Source of the DNA: Tritrichomonas musculus
Lineage: Eukaryota > Parabasalia > Tritrichomonadida > Tritrichomonadidae
Reading direction: 5' to 3'
Length of the DNA stretch: 64,000 bases
NCBI GenBank assembly: GCA_039105265.1
Contig: JAPFFF010000003.1
Span: 8,874,501-8,938,500 of the forward strand
Under the pieces are notes generated by a model, which was given only the letters and a program-made list of their open reading frames with translations, was not told the origin of the DNA and searched no databases. A program made the position numbers and the translations under genes. Positions 27,974 to 40,400 of the stretch are shown piece after piece; the stretch's first letter is position 1; every line of letters starts with the position of its first letter.

Positions 27974-28741
27974 ATGGAATCAACTGGGACAAACACATCA
28001 ATGTCAGCTGTTGTCGAACCAATCGATGATGAGTATGAATTCATCCAGTATAATGAGAAGCTCCGTTTGATACATTCCATTAAGGATGATATGTACCAAG
28101 CTCAAAGCATTCTCGCTGCATGTAATTCCAAGAAACAGTTTCGCCATTGGTTTGATAACAAATCAACACAGGAATTACTCGAAAGTGGGTCCGGTAGAAT
28201 TCTACCAGACCAGAAATTGTATGAAGATAGACCCAATTTACCAAATGATTTAAAGGGTATGTATGTTCACCGATTGCTGGCCAATCATATTGCAATGTGG
28301 GCATCACCATCATATGCATGGGATGTCATGCAATTATTGGATTCACTAGCTTCTCAGCAACGCGAGCAGATGGTTAACAAAATCAAGGACCTCACTCCAA
28401 GGGCTGTCCCCAAGGATCACAAAAATAGCTACCGATATATGATATGGCTTGAGGATCTTCCCAAAGATAAGGATTCTGTGGTACTCCATCTCGTTCGTCG
28501 CAACAAGCATTCATGGAGGCAGGTCAGTAGGATATATCAAGATAAGAAGAAGCGCTGGATATTTGTTGATGACCTACCCATCGCAATGACCCCGAATGAA
28601 GATATCAAGCGAATGGCCAAAGCTATGTTCAAAGGGGATGATGTCACTGTAGGTGGCACTAGGATTACCATCAAAAGATCATGCCTTAATGATTTTCACA
28701 CAGCAGTGGACAAATATTTCACAACCACAATGCGATCTTAA
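27974..28741 (+). CDS. KilA-N domain protein, 255 aa (Mav-A2 copy)
   Basis: About 97% similar by eye to 18421-19188, with the KilA-N signature GMYVHRLLANHIAMWASPSYAW and the same in-frame insertion encoded by the palindromic repeat. It follows TTTTTTATC and AAATG. It is intact in both copies, suggesting it was functional until recently. Likely a DNA-binding regulator acting early; regulation of element genes is inference. Confidence 0.85.
   Translation: MESTGTNTSMSAVVEPIDDEYEFIQYNEKLRLIHSIKDDMYQAQSILAACNSKKQFRHWFDNKSTQELLESGSGRILPDQKLYEDRPNLPNDLKGMYVHRLLANHIAMWASPSYAWDVMQLLDSLASQQREQMVNKIKDLTPRAVPKDHKNSYRYMIWLEDLPKDKDSVVLHLVRRNKHSWRQVSRIYQDKKKRWIFVDDLPIAMTPNEDIKRMAKAMFKGDDVTVGGTRITIKRSCLNDFHTAVDKYFTTTMRS
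28187..28211. repeat. palindromic hairpin repeat inside the KilA-N gene (Mav-A2)
   Basis: GGGTCCGGTAGAATTCTACC-type palindrome at the same codon position as 18951-18975, so the insertion predates the split of the two copies. Confidence 0.75.
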
Positions 28742-28781
28742 TTGAGTCAAAACTCGAAAATAATATTTTATTTTTGCATAA

Positions 28782-29312
28782 ATGGATATTGATATGGCTA
28801 CAGATATGGATACTGATATGGCTACTGATACAGCTACTGATGCTGAGATACTCCTAAAAATAGTACATGGCATCACCGATTTGCGCCGAGATGTCAAGCA
28901 TTTGATTAAGCGTATGAACCATAAACGCAAACCATCTGCTGATACCCCAAAGGCTGAAGCACATATCGACACCACTCAGGATGCAAATGACTCACCTCCT
29001 GAGACTCCATCTATTGAACTTCCTCGTCCTCGTTTAAATCGCACCCATATATTCAATCGAAGCAAGTTTTTGGATATTGGGGATCACGACCGATTGATCC
29101 AATATGTCACATCACAGGCAGTAATCGATGCGATCTCCCAAGCAGAACCTCATAAACGTGTATCCCTATTGCGTAGACTCATACGCGATAACCTAAAGTT
29201 GAGTATCTCCATGTATATGACTCAAAAACTAATCAACACCCATATGCCTATAAAAAGCCCGTCAAGGGAAACAGCTCCAGACCCAGATGAGATCGATACA
29301 ACCGATTTCTAA
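28782..29312 (+). CDS. hypothetical two-part protein, 176 aa (Mav-A2 copy)
   Basis: Counterpart of 17804-18358. The Asp/Thr/Ala repeat at the N-terminus is shorter and the internal TTQD repeat is contracted, whereas the C-terminal half is nearly identical, as expected of slippage in simple coding repeats. The ATG follows TTTTTGCATAA. Same strand and next to PolB. Function unknown. Confidence 0.72.
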   Translation: MDIDMATDMDTDMATDTATDAEILLKIVHGITDLRRDVKHLIKRMNHKRKPSADTPKAEAHIDTTQDANDSPPETPSIELPRPRLNRTHIFNRSKFLDIGDHDRLIQYVTSQAVIDAISQAEPHKRVSLLRRLIRDNLKLSISMYMTQKLINTHMPIKSPSRETAPDPDEIDTTDF

Positions 29313-29782
29313 CCGTAATCCAAAAATATTTTTGCAAAAACCGACCCCGTAACTGGATGCGTAGTGCATTCGATAAGAGATGATAAGTGCCCGGGATGAT
29401 ACCACCCCATAAAGAGAAACAGTTGCATCCAGTTACAAGAGCTGGTTTGGGTTGCAAATGCCGGCAAATGCCCGTATTACCCCATAATCCACAAGTAATA
29501 GCTTACCCAAGGTGTTTAGTGCGCTTGGGCTCTATCACAAATATGGACCGGAAATAATACGAAAAATCGGTATGGCAGTGGATCGAACTCATGCCTGCAG
29601 TTTGCTTGCAAATGTCCCAAAGGGACCCGAAGCCCGGAGACATGCTTCATGACCCAACAACTATACCAGTTAGCGCTAACACATATATGATTCCGATTTG
29701 CTATTTAATCGAATAAAATTCAAAAATAGTATGTCATCAACTGCGTTGCGATGATTATTTTTGTATTTTTACCAATGGGCAA
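29313..29782. other. 470-bp intergenic region upstream of PolB (Mav-A2)
   Basis: Mirror of 17359-17803. It holds the conserved GC-richer stretch (about 29455-29550), the tRNA-like unit (29562-29667, minus strand), the palindrome TTAGCGCTAA (29670-29679) and an AT-rich segment before PolB. The stretch 29345-29440 differs from Mav-A1. No protein gene is seen. Confidence 0.6.
29562..29667 (-). ncRNA. candidate Pol III-type, tRNA-like small RNA (Mav-A2 copy)
   Basis: On the minus strand it keeps GGTATAGTTGTTGG at the start, GAGTTCGATCC as B-box-like motif, CCATACC and a T5 end, as in 17472-17551. The middle is about 26 bases longer and contains an extra hairpin (GTCCCTTTGGGAC). Ends and box motifs kept while the middle varies is the pattern expected of a selected promoter-bearing RNA, but no canonical fold is seen. 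Confidence 0.28.
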
Positions 29783-30868
29783 ATGAGTAATATTACTAGT
29801 TGGAATTTCCATAAAAAGGTTCTACCCACAGACATCGTCAGAGACTATATCGATATCATCAATGAGAAGTTCCGTGGGGATATCTCAACCAGAAACCCAT
29901 ATGTTGGACAGCTGAGCAGTCTCATAAAGTTCCTGAATGAGAACTCATTTGTAGATCACACTGGTTTTGATCCCGCTAATAAGCTCGAGGAATCAGATCT
30001 TGATACATTCATCAGGCGACTGAGGCTTACACGTGCTGAGCAGAGGCGTCTCAAGGTATTGAGATTGGAAGGTGCTGAACGTCTACTGAATAGCAAGATT
30101 AATAAGACACATTTTGATAAAACTGTTTTAACTGCGAGTGATGTCAAAGATTATATCAAGATCGTCAACACTGAGTTCGGTGGCAAAATCCCAACCGACA
30201 TATCACAGGCCGCACAGCAGAGCAGTCTCATAAAGTTCCTAAATGATAATTTATTTGTATATCGCACACGTTTTGATACTAATACTCTTCTCAAGGAATC
30301 AGATTTTGACAAATTCTTCGAGAGACTACATGATGAACAAGATGATAAGCTGCTGAGGGATGCAACTGAACAGAGTCTGCATGCACTTGAGGGGGTCAGA
30401 CTTGAACGTGAACGTACTAAGCAATTGGAACGGGAGCATGCTAAGCAGGAGCGTCTCCAGAAGCAGGAACAGAAACTGGCTGAGAAATCGCATCGCGATC
30501 GATTGAAACAGAAGCAGAAACAGGAGCGGGAACAGGAGCGTGAAAAGCAGCGCAAGATTACTACCAAGCATTTTGCTAAAAGTATTCTAACCATGGCTGC
30601 TGTTGAAAAATATATCAAGACCGCCAATAAGGAATTCGATGGCAACATCCCAACCAGCATATCATTTAATGAACAACTGAACAGTCTCATAAAGTTCCTG
30701 AATGGGAACTCATTTGTATATCGCACCGGTTTTGATCGCGCTCGTGGGCTCGAGGAATCAGATCTTGATACATTCTTCGAGCAGCTGAACGAACTAAGGA
30801 TTACTTCAAGCATTTCGATAGAGATGATTACAAGATTGAGGACCGCATTGATGAACATCGGCGTATGA
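29783..30868 (+). pseudogene. PolB of Mav-A2, N-terminal repeat part before the frameshift
   Basis: Encodes the three repeat domains (LIKFLN...ESDLDTF) and the Lys/Gln/Arg-rich coiled coil, like residues 1-340 of the intact Mav-A1 PolB, though the second repeat is clearly diverged. Near 30795-30805 the homologous frame shifts: ESDLDTFFEQL is followed by unrelated residues, while DYFKHFDRDDYKIED continues in the next frame. Confidence 0.85.
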
Positions 30869-33864
30869 AGTCCCAGTTTAAGTTCTATAATCAATTAGTT
30901 GATGACCGCAAAGTATGTTCATATTTCAACAAATATTATCACGAGTATCTCGATAGAGCTGAAATACAAGATATATTCCGAGACAGGACTAAGGTTACAA
31001 AACTGACTCATATTATCGATGGTAACGCTAATATTGATGATCTCCCCAAGGACCCTGAAAATAATGAAATACTCGATTACCTCAGTGAGTTCGGTCATGA
31101 GTTCAAATCGAAACACACCGATTTCCTCATGGTGAATGAACCTGATAGCTATGATAGGGCTGTTGAGGCTTGGCGATCATATACCAAATATGCTGATAGT
31201 GATTCCAATGAGCGTGAGGATATCGATACCTATGAGCCAATATACATATACTACTTCAACTCGATATCCTCATTGAACACCATATATGATGGCCTGCAAC
31301 AGGTCTATAAGCGTGAGGTAAAACCATTCAAAATCTATTTCCAACTATCAGGTGTATTTCAGTCCCCCTGTGAGGAGAATATGTGTGGGTATTCATGTGA
31401 ATATGCAGCTAGGGAAATCAATTGGAACAACCATAAATCGGCTATCCCAATTGTGGTTCGTGATGAGCAATCACTTGATATCGTGAAGTACTATATTGAA
31501 TCAGTACTACACTCATATGAGACCTCAACATCTGGAACCAAGTTGATTATGGTAGGATCAGTCTCATTCACGGTATCTCGAATGGTCAAGGTTAGTGGTC
31601 CAATCAAGGATTTACCTCCTGAGATCAAAAATAGCAAATTCATCATCACGGACAATGCCGATGACAATCTATGTTGGTACCGATTTCTGGCTGCATGTCT
31701 AGATGACCATCTGGTTGACCCCGAATCTGGTTGCAAAACTAAGCACCGTACACAGGCAGCTAGGAAGCTCCTATGCGAGGATCACAATATAGTGTATTCT
31801 ACTAAGCCATCTCAAGATGCAATCGACCTCCTGAACAACTATCCAGGTACATCAATTGAATCCATGAAGGCATCTGCCGAGAAGCATCACTTGAATGTGG
31901 ACATCTATGAGTACTTGCAGGATCGCAAGGTGTATAACCTTCAGGACCTGTGGAAATACAATAGTGATAACTCATTTAGGAAATCCGCATTGCTGTACAC
32001 CCAAAATCGAATCATCCACATAATGTACATCAGGAATGCTGAGAAGCTGACCAACATCCACATCTGCCCAAAGTGTGGCTCATATGCCCATTACGGTCAT
32101 CACAATATGAAGCGTTTCGAGAACCATAAGCTACATTGTGACGGTGTATTTCGAAAGCGATTCATACCCAATCGTGAACCACTACCATACTGTCCACATA
32201 TACTCAGCAATCCGGTGTACGAATATTGCTTAGCATATGGTCTCGAATGGAAACCCAACATATATTACATCACCTACGATTTCGAAACTGTTGAACAGAC
32301 TGTGAATACATCTATTGGTTCATCTACAACCATCAACTCACGACTGATTCCCCTTAGCGTATCATCATGTGTCAAATCGCAATCTGGTTGTACCACAAAG
32401 CACTTCTCATTAAGAGATTCATCTGAGTTCATCATCAAATGGATCGAGTGGTTGTTTGAGCAATCCAAGCAGGTGTATCACGATAAGGTTCAATACATGA
32501 AATCCTTCATTAATCAACCAGTTGACAATCTCAAAACCATTGATCGCAACCTGAATGCGATAACCGTATTTGGATTCAACTCGAGTAGATTCGATAGCAA
32601 CCTATTCAAGGAGTATCTCAACTACAGTTCAGCCAAGCGAAATATGTTCTGGAGTGTTGAACCCAATAGCATCATTGGTACCACATCCTCATTGAAGCAG
32701 TTCATATTGAAGTCACCTAAATACGACACCAAATTGCGATTCATCGATGCACAATCATTCGTCGCTGGAGGTACATTACGACAATTCGGTGTAGACTTTG
32801 GGGGAGTTGAGAATAGCTCAAAGGGTGTGTTCCCATATGAAGCCATCAACACTGAGAACTACAATGAGGTCCTCTCAAAAGCAGAGCCATTTGAGTATGA
32901 GGCGTTCTACAGCTATCTCAACCAGAAGAACCCATTGACGCCAGATGAATACAAGCTATATCTCGAGGATGCCAAAAACTATAAAACCCGATGGGACTAC
33001 CTACTTGCATACAATGATAATGATGTCGAGATGATGATCAAACCCATTGACAACCTGATTGCACTCAATGCTCAGTACAACGTGGACCTCATCTCAAACC
33101 TATCGCTAAGCAAGAATGCATCCTGTATCAAGTATGCACTCGCATATAAGGAATTTGATCCAAATGTCGAATACTCTATACAGAATCCCATTAACAAATT
33201 CAAACCAAACCTCGATTGGTGGCGATACAAATGTGAGAACTACTATAACCAGGATGTCAAGCATAATCAATCTCATAAGGACAAACCCAGGAACCTCGAT
33301 AAATGTGTTTGTGAGGAGCAATTCGATAAGTTCATGGAGATGTACAACAATCCAGATACTGGCAAGTGCAATCTCTGTGGTGAGCACTTCGCATGGACCA
33401 ACAGACCTACTCTCGATAGAATCAATAATGTTATCGGTCATGAACTCAGTAACTGTAAACTCGCTTGTGCGGAATGCAACAGACTTCGCAGTCGTGATGA
33501 CCCCAATATAACCAAACTCCGAATTCAGCTGAAGAAGTACTGCAAGATGATGCATCTCCCAACGCTCATCAATGATGAACAGGAGTATTACAGCTTACGG
33601 AACAACATCACTGGTGGTCTATCCAATGTCATGCATCGTGTCAACATCAAGGGTCATACCAAAATAAACCGTTTTAGATACAACGCCGTTGATCACAAGG
33701 TAATCTCATATGATACTCCACACACGATGACTCACATTGTTGGAGTTGATTTCAATAGCTTATACCCATCTGCATTCAGTTCAACCAAACATGATGCCAA
33801 TCCATATCACGGGGGAGTCATGTATATGCCAGGTTCCATGATAGAGCGATTCGAGGTCTATTAG
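30865..33864 (+). pseudogene. PolB of Mav-A2, exonuclease, HNH-like and motif A part, ends at nonsense codon
   Basis: Contains one copy of the FNKYYHEYLDRAEIQ unit that is duplicated in Mav-A1, the zinc motif CPKCGSYAHYGHH, exonuclease YDFETVE, the HNH-like clef (CNLCGEHF, TLDRINN, CAECNRLRS) and motif A (DFNSLYPS). The frame ends at TAG 33862-33864, where Mav-A1 has a Lys codon (EVYKDG). Homology starts upstream of the first ATG, near 30800. Without the palm C motif this piece cannot be an active polymerase. Confidence 0.9.
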
Positions 33865-35202
33865 GATGGGGTCAAAAATATGAAGACCTACAACTCATGC
33901 ATGGGTATCATCAACAGCCAGAAGCACCGAGATCATCCCGAATTCCTGTTCAAAGCGGAGGTCAAGTTGAAATGCCCAATATCCAAAATCAACTACTTCA
34001 TCAATTTCCCACCTGTATTTCGCAATTTCGATATAACCAATGATGAGGCCACAATTGGCCCATATATGCACAACTACATGACTCACAATAAGCTCCCATC
34101 TGTTGACAAAACTGAACGGAAGCTGACCATGAGTGTTGATACAATGGGTACCTATCAGACATTCTCGAACTACTACCTCTGGTTCCTACTTGACCATGGA
34201 CTTGTCATTGAGGATATCAAGAGTCTCACCACATACGAGGCTCATCGCGGATTCAACCCATTTGTTAGTGAGTTCATGAAACGCCGTCAGGATATCATAT
34301 CAGGTACCGTTAAAGGCAATGGCTTGGAACAAGACTTGAGCGTAGCGAATGAGAAGTTCTACAAGATCAGCATGAATGGCTCATATGGGTACGATGGTAT
34401 GAACACCGAGAAGTTCTCCAAAATCAAGATATGCTCACGCGATAAGACCTTCCAGAATATCATCTACGATAACTATGTCAGTGGCACCAAATTGAGTGAT
34501 GACAACTATCTACTCCAGATGAACCCAAAGAGCTTCAAATGCACGACATGCCTTCAGGAATCATTCTGGACTCTAGATAACGCCAAATACTGGTATCTCA
34601 CATTCATATACGAGTTCATGTACAAGTGCCTTGATGTGGTGCGATTCCATTTCATAGAGGGGGACACTGATAGTGCGTATTTTGCAGTTGCTGGTGATGA
34701 TACCAAGGGGTCCGATCAAGAGTTCAAATACATCATCAAGAATAGGGCATTCTATGATGAGAACATATATAAGTTCATGCCGAATCCCAATATAAATACA
34801 ATCGCTGATGAGAAGAAAATATTGGGTCTCTGCATTGAGAAATATGGTGAGAATATGATAGCGTTGGCCCCTAAGTGCTACACCATATTTAATAGTGGAG
34901 CTGTAACCAAGGCACTCAAACTCAAGGGGGTCTCCCTCAAGAAAAACCATATTACAAGTGATGATTACAAGGACATCATCGACAATGGTGGTGTGAAGGT
35001 TGGCAAAAATATCAATCTGCAAATGGTCATGAATAACAAAATCCAGAGCAAAATCAGTGAGATGACGATGTCCAAGATCACGGTAAACAAGAATGCTCTC
35101 ACCGGGACTCACACCAAAATGATTGTCCTCGAGAACCAATCCTGTGCACCATTCATCCACGGACTCACATCAGGGGACTATATTATATGCAATTCGAATT
35201 GA
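33865..35202 (+). pseudogene. PolB of Mav-A2, palm/thumb part with motifs B and C
   Basis: The same frame continues after the TAG; the first ATG is at 33880. Motif B (KISMNGSYG) and motif C (GDTDSAYF) are unchanged from Mav-A1, as is the end SGDYIICNSN. Together with the upstream pieces it shows a recently inactivated PolB: one frameshift and one nonsense codon in an otherwise near-identical gene. Confidence 0.9.
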
Positions 35203-35207
35203 ATATT

Positions 35208-35284
35208 GGGTCAACGGGATTTCCCGCAGACCCAGAATCGTGATAACCACTAAATATTGGGTGTGGTAGAATTCTACCAGACCC
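35208..35284. repeat. two palindromic hairpin repeats between PolB and fibre 3' ends (Mav-A2)
   Basis: 35208-35233 (ACGGGATTTCCCGC core, compact loop) and 35259-35284 (GGTAGAATTCTACC core), separated by GTGATAACCACTAAATATTG, the shared spacer. Mirror of 11633-11743; the loop insertion of Mav-A1 is absent here. Confidence 0.75.
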
Positions 35285-35288
35285 AGAA

Positions 35289-37352
35289 TTAGGCCTTAAA
35301 TACAGCTAATGTGGATCCGTTGATGATACCAGTTATGATGCCCACTGTCATACGATTTATTTTTGAGGTTATCGCGGTCTCACCAGTGAGTATCTTCAGT
35401 TTATTATCAGCGTTATCGATAAATACCTCATCCCCAATGGAATAGCATGAGGAGTCCTCAACCTTAACCATGTAATCCCCATGAGTGGCGAATGTGATAC
35501 AACTATTGGCTTCATCGATTCTCACGCATATACCAACATACTCCTTCCAGGTGCCAGTAGTCTTCACACTACATATGCAATCAGTGGTGTCAGCTTCAGT
35601 GCTAGGTACCCATTTCGAATCCTCACGATGATACACCTTACCGGTCATATATACTGGAGCTCCAATGACGAAATCGGTGATGGTGTTAACCGATGACTCG
35701 ATTGGGGAGTAGTGGGTGATGGTTGTACTGGCGATTGCGTGTAGTTCATCAACATATGACTTCAATGCATATTTAGCATCGCATTCTGATTTAGTTAAAT
35801 AATCAGTTATTTGACATTTAAATACAACTCCAGATAATATTAATGAAGCTAGATTAGTTATTGGCTTCTCATTTTTTTCGAATATACCATATAATTCATT
35901 ATAATAAAATCTATCGAAATCAGTAGTTTTTGGTGAATCATTTATTAAATCAGCTGAAGTATAAACATTGTTTGTTAATAATTCATTTAATGAACTCTTC
36001 AAAGCATACTTCTCATCAGCCTGGGCACTGGTATAATATGGTGTCAAGTCAACTGGTTCTGGGATATCACTCTTCAAAGCTAATTCATCTTCTGTTTCTG
36101 CTAATGTTATTGTTATTGGAAGGTATTGATATCTATCATAAATTACTCCACTAACTTCATCCCACACTAATTCAAAATACTCCCCTTCACTTTCAAATCC
36201 TTCAGCTTCATGTTGTTTAACGTTATATTTATCATCAGCATATAATTCATTTGTCTTAAATCTGATATCAAAATGGAATATATCACCACTAGTGTCTACT
36301 TTATAACCAACCAAATGTGTACCTTCTTTGAATGGTAAAACGTGAGATGTTACCATTCCGTTTTCTTCATATTCTTCTGGTATTGGACCTGTATTAGGAA
36401 ATATATACGTCTTAGTTTCAATTGTGTATTCAGTTGATACATTCAAATTATCTCTCGTGATGTAATTCTTCAAATCATCTCTCAAAGCATAAGTGTTCGA
36501 CACATATCTAGCCGAATAAGCGTTTTTGTCGGTTGGTTCGATAGTTTTGGTTATTGAACATGATAGTATTTCCGGTGTATCACCAGTTCCTGGATTGATT
36601 AATTCATGGCTTTGATACAGAATCCATAGACCAGAACTACTTCCGTCGATATGCAGTATCTGAGAGGGTAGATTATCATCATCGTCATTGTACGAATAGT
36701 CTGCGTGAACATAATGGGCCGTATAGTAACTGTCTGATGAGACAATATCCAACCCATATTGCTCAATCAGTATATGATATGGGTCGTAATCCAAATCAGG
36801 GATTGTATTATTGACGATTGTGAATTGGATTGTTGTTTGACCCTCGATAATCTCTGGGATATCGCCTTTCACTTGATCAATAGCATGGGTCATATCTGTT
36901 GCCAAAGCATATGGTTCCAACGCAGTACTCAATTCAGATCCATTAACCAAATCTGTGGGTATCTCAGGGATATCTTCAGCGAGTGCATACTTGGTCATAT
37001 CTGGTAAGTCCTGAGTCTTAGCAAATGGTTCCAAAGCAGTACTCAATGAATCACTCGTAACGATGTTCTCAGGTATTTCAGTAGATAGTGCACAGTTTTT
37101 GGCGATGTAATCACGTAATTCCCCAATGGCACCATCCACATCTTCACTAGATGCGTACTTCAGCATCTCCGTATTGAAATCCTCGGTTTTCACATAATCG
37201 AATAGCTGAGTTTGCAAAGCATATGACTCAAGGTCCTTGGCTAAGGCATATTTTTCGAGATGCTCACCAACTGTACTCGTAATGAGTTCCTTGATTTGCT
37301 CCTGGTTGGGACCAGTTATATTTGAGCCATTGGACCCATTGATATGACACAT
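35289..37352 (-). CDS. fibre-like protein of Mav-A2, 687 aa, original start codon lost
   Basis: Homologous at both ends to 8719-11628: N-terminal DELLIEYIKKYAC / NITGPNQEQIKELI and the C-terminal domain from TTITHYSPIE. The cassette EIIEGQTTIQF...YVSNTYAL is shared, but the following cassettes differ, with a region SHVLPFKEGTHLVG that instead resembles 62176-63607. The ancestral start at 37437-37439 reads ATA where Mav-A1 has ATG. The next in-frame ATG (37350-37352) would drop 29 residues of helix. Either translation starts there or the fibre is lost. Confidence 0.72.
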   Translation of the reverse strand: MCHINGSNGSNITGPNQEQIKELITSTVGEHLEKYALAKDLESYALQTQLFDYVKTEDFNTEMLKYASSEDVDGAIGELRDYIAKNCALSTEIPENIVTSDSLSTALEPFAKTQDLPDMTKYALAEDIPEIPTDLVNGSELSTALEPYALATDMTHAIDQVKGDIPEIIEGQTTIQFTIVNNTIPDLDYDPYHILIEQYGLDIVSSDSYYTAHYVHADYSYNDDDDNLPSQILHIDGSSSGLWILYQSHELINPGTGDTPEILSCSITKTIEPTDKNAYSARYVSNTYALRDDLKNYITRDNLNVSTEYTIETKTYIFPNTGPIPEEYEENGMVTSHVLPFKEGTHLVGYKVDTSGDIFHFDIRFKTNELYADDKYNVKQHEAEGFESEGEYFELVWDEVSGVIYDRYQYLPITITLAETEDELALKSDIPEPVDLTPYYTSAQADEKYALKSSLNELLTNNVYTSADLINDSPKTTDFDRFYYNELYGIFEKNEKPITNLASLILSGVVFKCQITDYLTKSECDAKYALKSYVDELHAIASTTITHYSPIESSVNTITDFVIGAPVYMTGKVYHREDSKWVPSTEADTTDCICSVKTTGTWKEYVGICVRIDEANSCITFATHGDYMVKVEDSSCYSIGDEVFIDNADNKLKILTGETAITSKINRMTVGIITGIINGSTLAVFKA

Positions 37353-37457
37353 ACATGCATACTTTTTGATGTATTCTATTAGTAACTCGTCGATAGTGGC
37401 TGCTTTTATTGAAAATCCACTCTGTTCTATACTGAATATTTACTATAAAATAAAGGT

Positions 37458-40400
37458 ATGCTTACCCGTATTGATAATGAAGTCAAGAGCCCCAGAGACC
37501 GTAATATCCTTAAGTTTATATATACTGAATGCAAAGCAACAGATGATATCATCAACGCTATGATAGGTGTCACCAATGATAGAAATCTGTACGGTGCTAA
37601 GGTGTTTAGTGAGTTCATGTGGATTAGGCGCAAATGGCCAAATCCAGGATCAGATCCCATTGAGGCTGATCAAGTTGAACGTACTAAGGGTGATCTTAAG
37701 TACAGGCTCCAAGAGTTCCAATATGAACTGAATAACTATTTAAAAGACTCCGAAGACCCAGGTAAATATGAATATTATCAGAATAAAGTCCAGAACAACA
37801 ATCTCCGTGGTACTCTTAGGTTATTATATGTTATATGCGGTGTGTCAAAAGAAATCATCGATAATATGATATTTGTCATCAATAATCCAGATCTGTACAA
37901 TGATGAGATACGACAGACGCTCAAAAACATAGATGATATTTGTAATGGATTCAACAGGAATAACGCTGGTGTGAAACAAACTTTGAAGCAAAGTCTTAAA
38001 AATGATGCCACGACTTACTTCAGAAATCCGAATAAATATTTGAAACCCCCAGAGAAACCCCCAATGGCACCCCCACAGATACCATTATCGGAGTTTCCTG
38101 AAGTGGAATCTCCAGCGGAATCTCCAGGAGATCCAATCGTGGCACCTCCAGGAGATCCAATCGAGGAACCCCCAGAGGCACCCTCACAGAAACCCCAAGT
38201 GGAACCCAGTGAAGACTCAGGTGAAGAGGATGAGGAAGAGGAGGCTTATAGTGAAGCCCCCTCCAAATACCGTGGGCTTCTTATGTACTTATATACTGTA
38301 TGCCAAATATCAGATGAAATCATCAATAATATGATACAGGTCATCAATAATCCAGAACTGTACGAGGATGAGATAGTAAATGAGATTGTTGAGATGAGGC
38401 AAAATTGGGTAGACACTGACTTTAATGATCGTAGTCAGGTTGCAAATTTGAAGAAAAGGCTTACGCTGTCTGCTACAACTTACTTCAAATATCCTAAACA
38501 ATATTTGAAACCCCAAGTGGTAATCCCGGAGGCACCCCAAGTGATAATCCCAGAGGCACCCCCAATGGCAACTCCAGGAGATCCAATCGTAGCGCCCTCA
38601 GGAGATCCAATCGAGGAACTCTCAGAGGAACTACAAGTGGTAATCCCGGAGGCACCCCCAATGGCAACTCCAGGAGATCCAATCGAGGAACTCCCCAATA
38701 GACAACCCGTTAATCCAGAATTTGAGGAGGAAGAGGAGGAGCGGGAATTCCAAGCGACATCCCCAGTAATCGAATTTCCTCGTGCAGATAGGATTGATCA
38801 TGATATGAACATACTGCGCACAAAGGGTATTCTCTCTGATGATATCATTAAGGTACTACCCAAATACTATCGCATTGCTGATAACCCCGAATGTGCACCT
38901 CGTGAACTTAACCCGTTTGAGATTCGGGAGGTTCGAGCTATGGTTGATGATATCATACATAACTTGGATTCAATCGCAGAAGATCGATCGCTTCCCATAG
39001 AGTCCCCAAAAGCAGAAGCCGAGGTGTCAAATATACGAAGATATATCAATAAGATTAGGGTCTATGAGAATATCGAAGCTGAGATCGAAGCTGATTTCGA
39101 AAAAGATGTCAATCGTGAGAATACAAATAATAACATTTTTTCTTCACCTAAAGAAACTATGCAAAACCCTGTCCCCAACCCTAACGATAACGATGCGCAA
39201 CCAGTTGAAGTTGAAGAAGATGATGATTATCATTTTAATGTTGATTTGTCTGATGTGCAAGCAGACAAAAAATTTAAATATGCACGTACACCAGCTCGAA
39301 CACCAACTGGTAAGACAAGACCACATAATTATGACGATATCCCCATTGCACCAAAATCAATCTTAAGGCCTACAAAAATCAATGAGAATGAAGAGCTTGC
39401 TTTTTATAATCCCAATGTTAGTATTCAGAGTTCCAGTAGAGGACCTCGTGGTGATTTGAATTATGGTGTCATAACAGACCGTATAAGTGATAGGTATGGT
39501 TCATTATCATTAACAGGTAATTCAGCTCAACGCAAACAGAATTTCCTCGATATCATCATTAATGGGAACTACAGAGTTAAGTATATTCCAAATGCTGCTT
39601 CACGTGACACAGCACAGGAATATTGCAGAAACCATTTGGATAAAGATGGAACTCCCAAATATAGATTATTAGGCACGAACGCACGAGACCCATTACATAA
39701 TAAAATCACCGACCTCAATGGAGACCAGGTTGATGATATTGTCCTAGTAGATAAACGAGTTGTTCCTGCAATTGTTAATGGTTATAAGCTTGTTCTCGCA
39801 TCACCATACAAGAAAGTGTGGAAAACAACCCATAAGACAAGAGAGGAACGACTTGCTGAACCATTTAATGAATGGCTTGCTAAACAATTTAGTAAATCAA
39901 TCGATAGTGTTAATTGGAAAGAAGGAAAATATATACTTTCAGAAACTCAAGATATGCAAAAATTAATGAATATATATGGTAAAAAGGGATTACCAAAGCC
40001 ACGTATCAGTAAGCGACTCACACCTAATGGATATTGGGCTTCTGCATTCTCACATGTATGGAAGTTATTTTGGAATAGCGAGGCTTATTCTGATCCCACT
40101 ATTCAGACTCTCAAGAGAGCTACCAATTATCTTACTGTTGCTAATGCCATATTCATATACTATTTCGACCAACCAATGAAGTATGCTGTTGAACAATCAC
40201 AAGAATTTGGTGGAAAATTCCTTACATATGCACAATGGGCTACATGGCGTCGTGTAAATAAGGATAAATATAATGGAAGTTTGGGTCCTGCTGTTGTAAA
40301 GTTTGTAAATGCAGCTATAGCCTCAGTTGTTAATCTAGAAACTGGAGAATTGATTGAAGAAGACAGTGGTAAATGGCATCCAAAACTCCAACAATTAATC

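Noticed and set aside
35930-36154. Short plus-strand frame opposite the Mav-A2 fibre gene
   Set aside because: Antisense shadow of the fibre gene, not conserved in Mav-A1.
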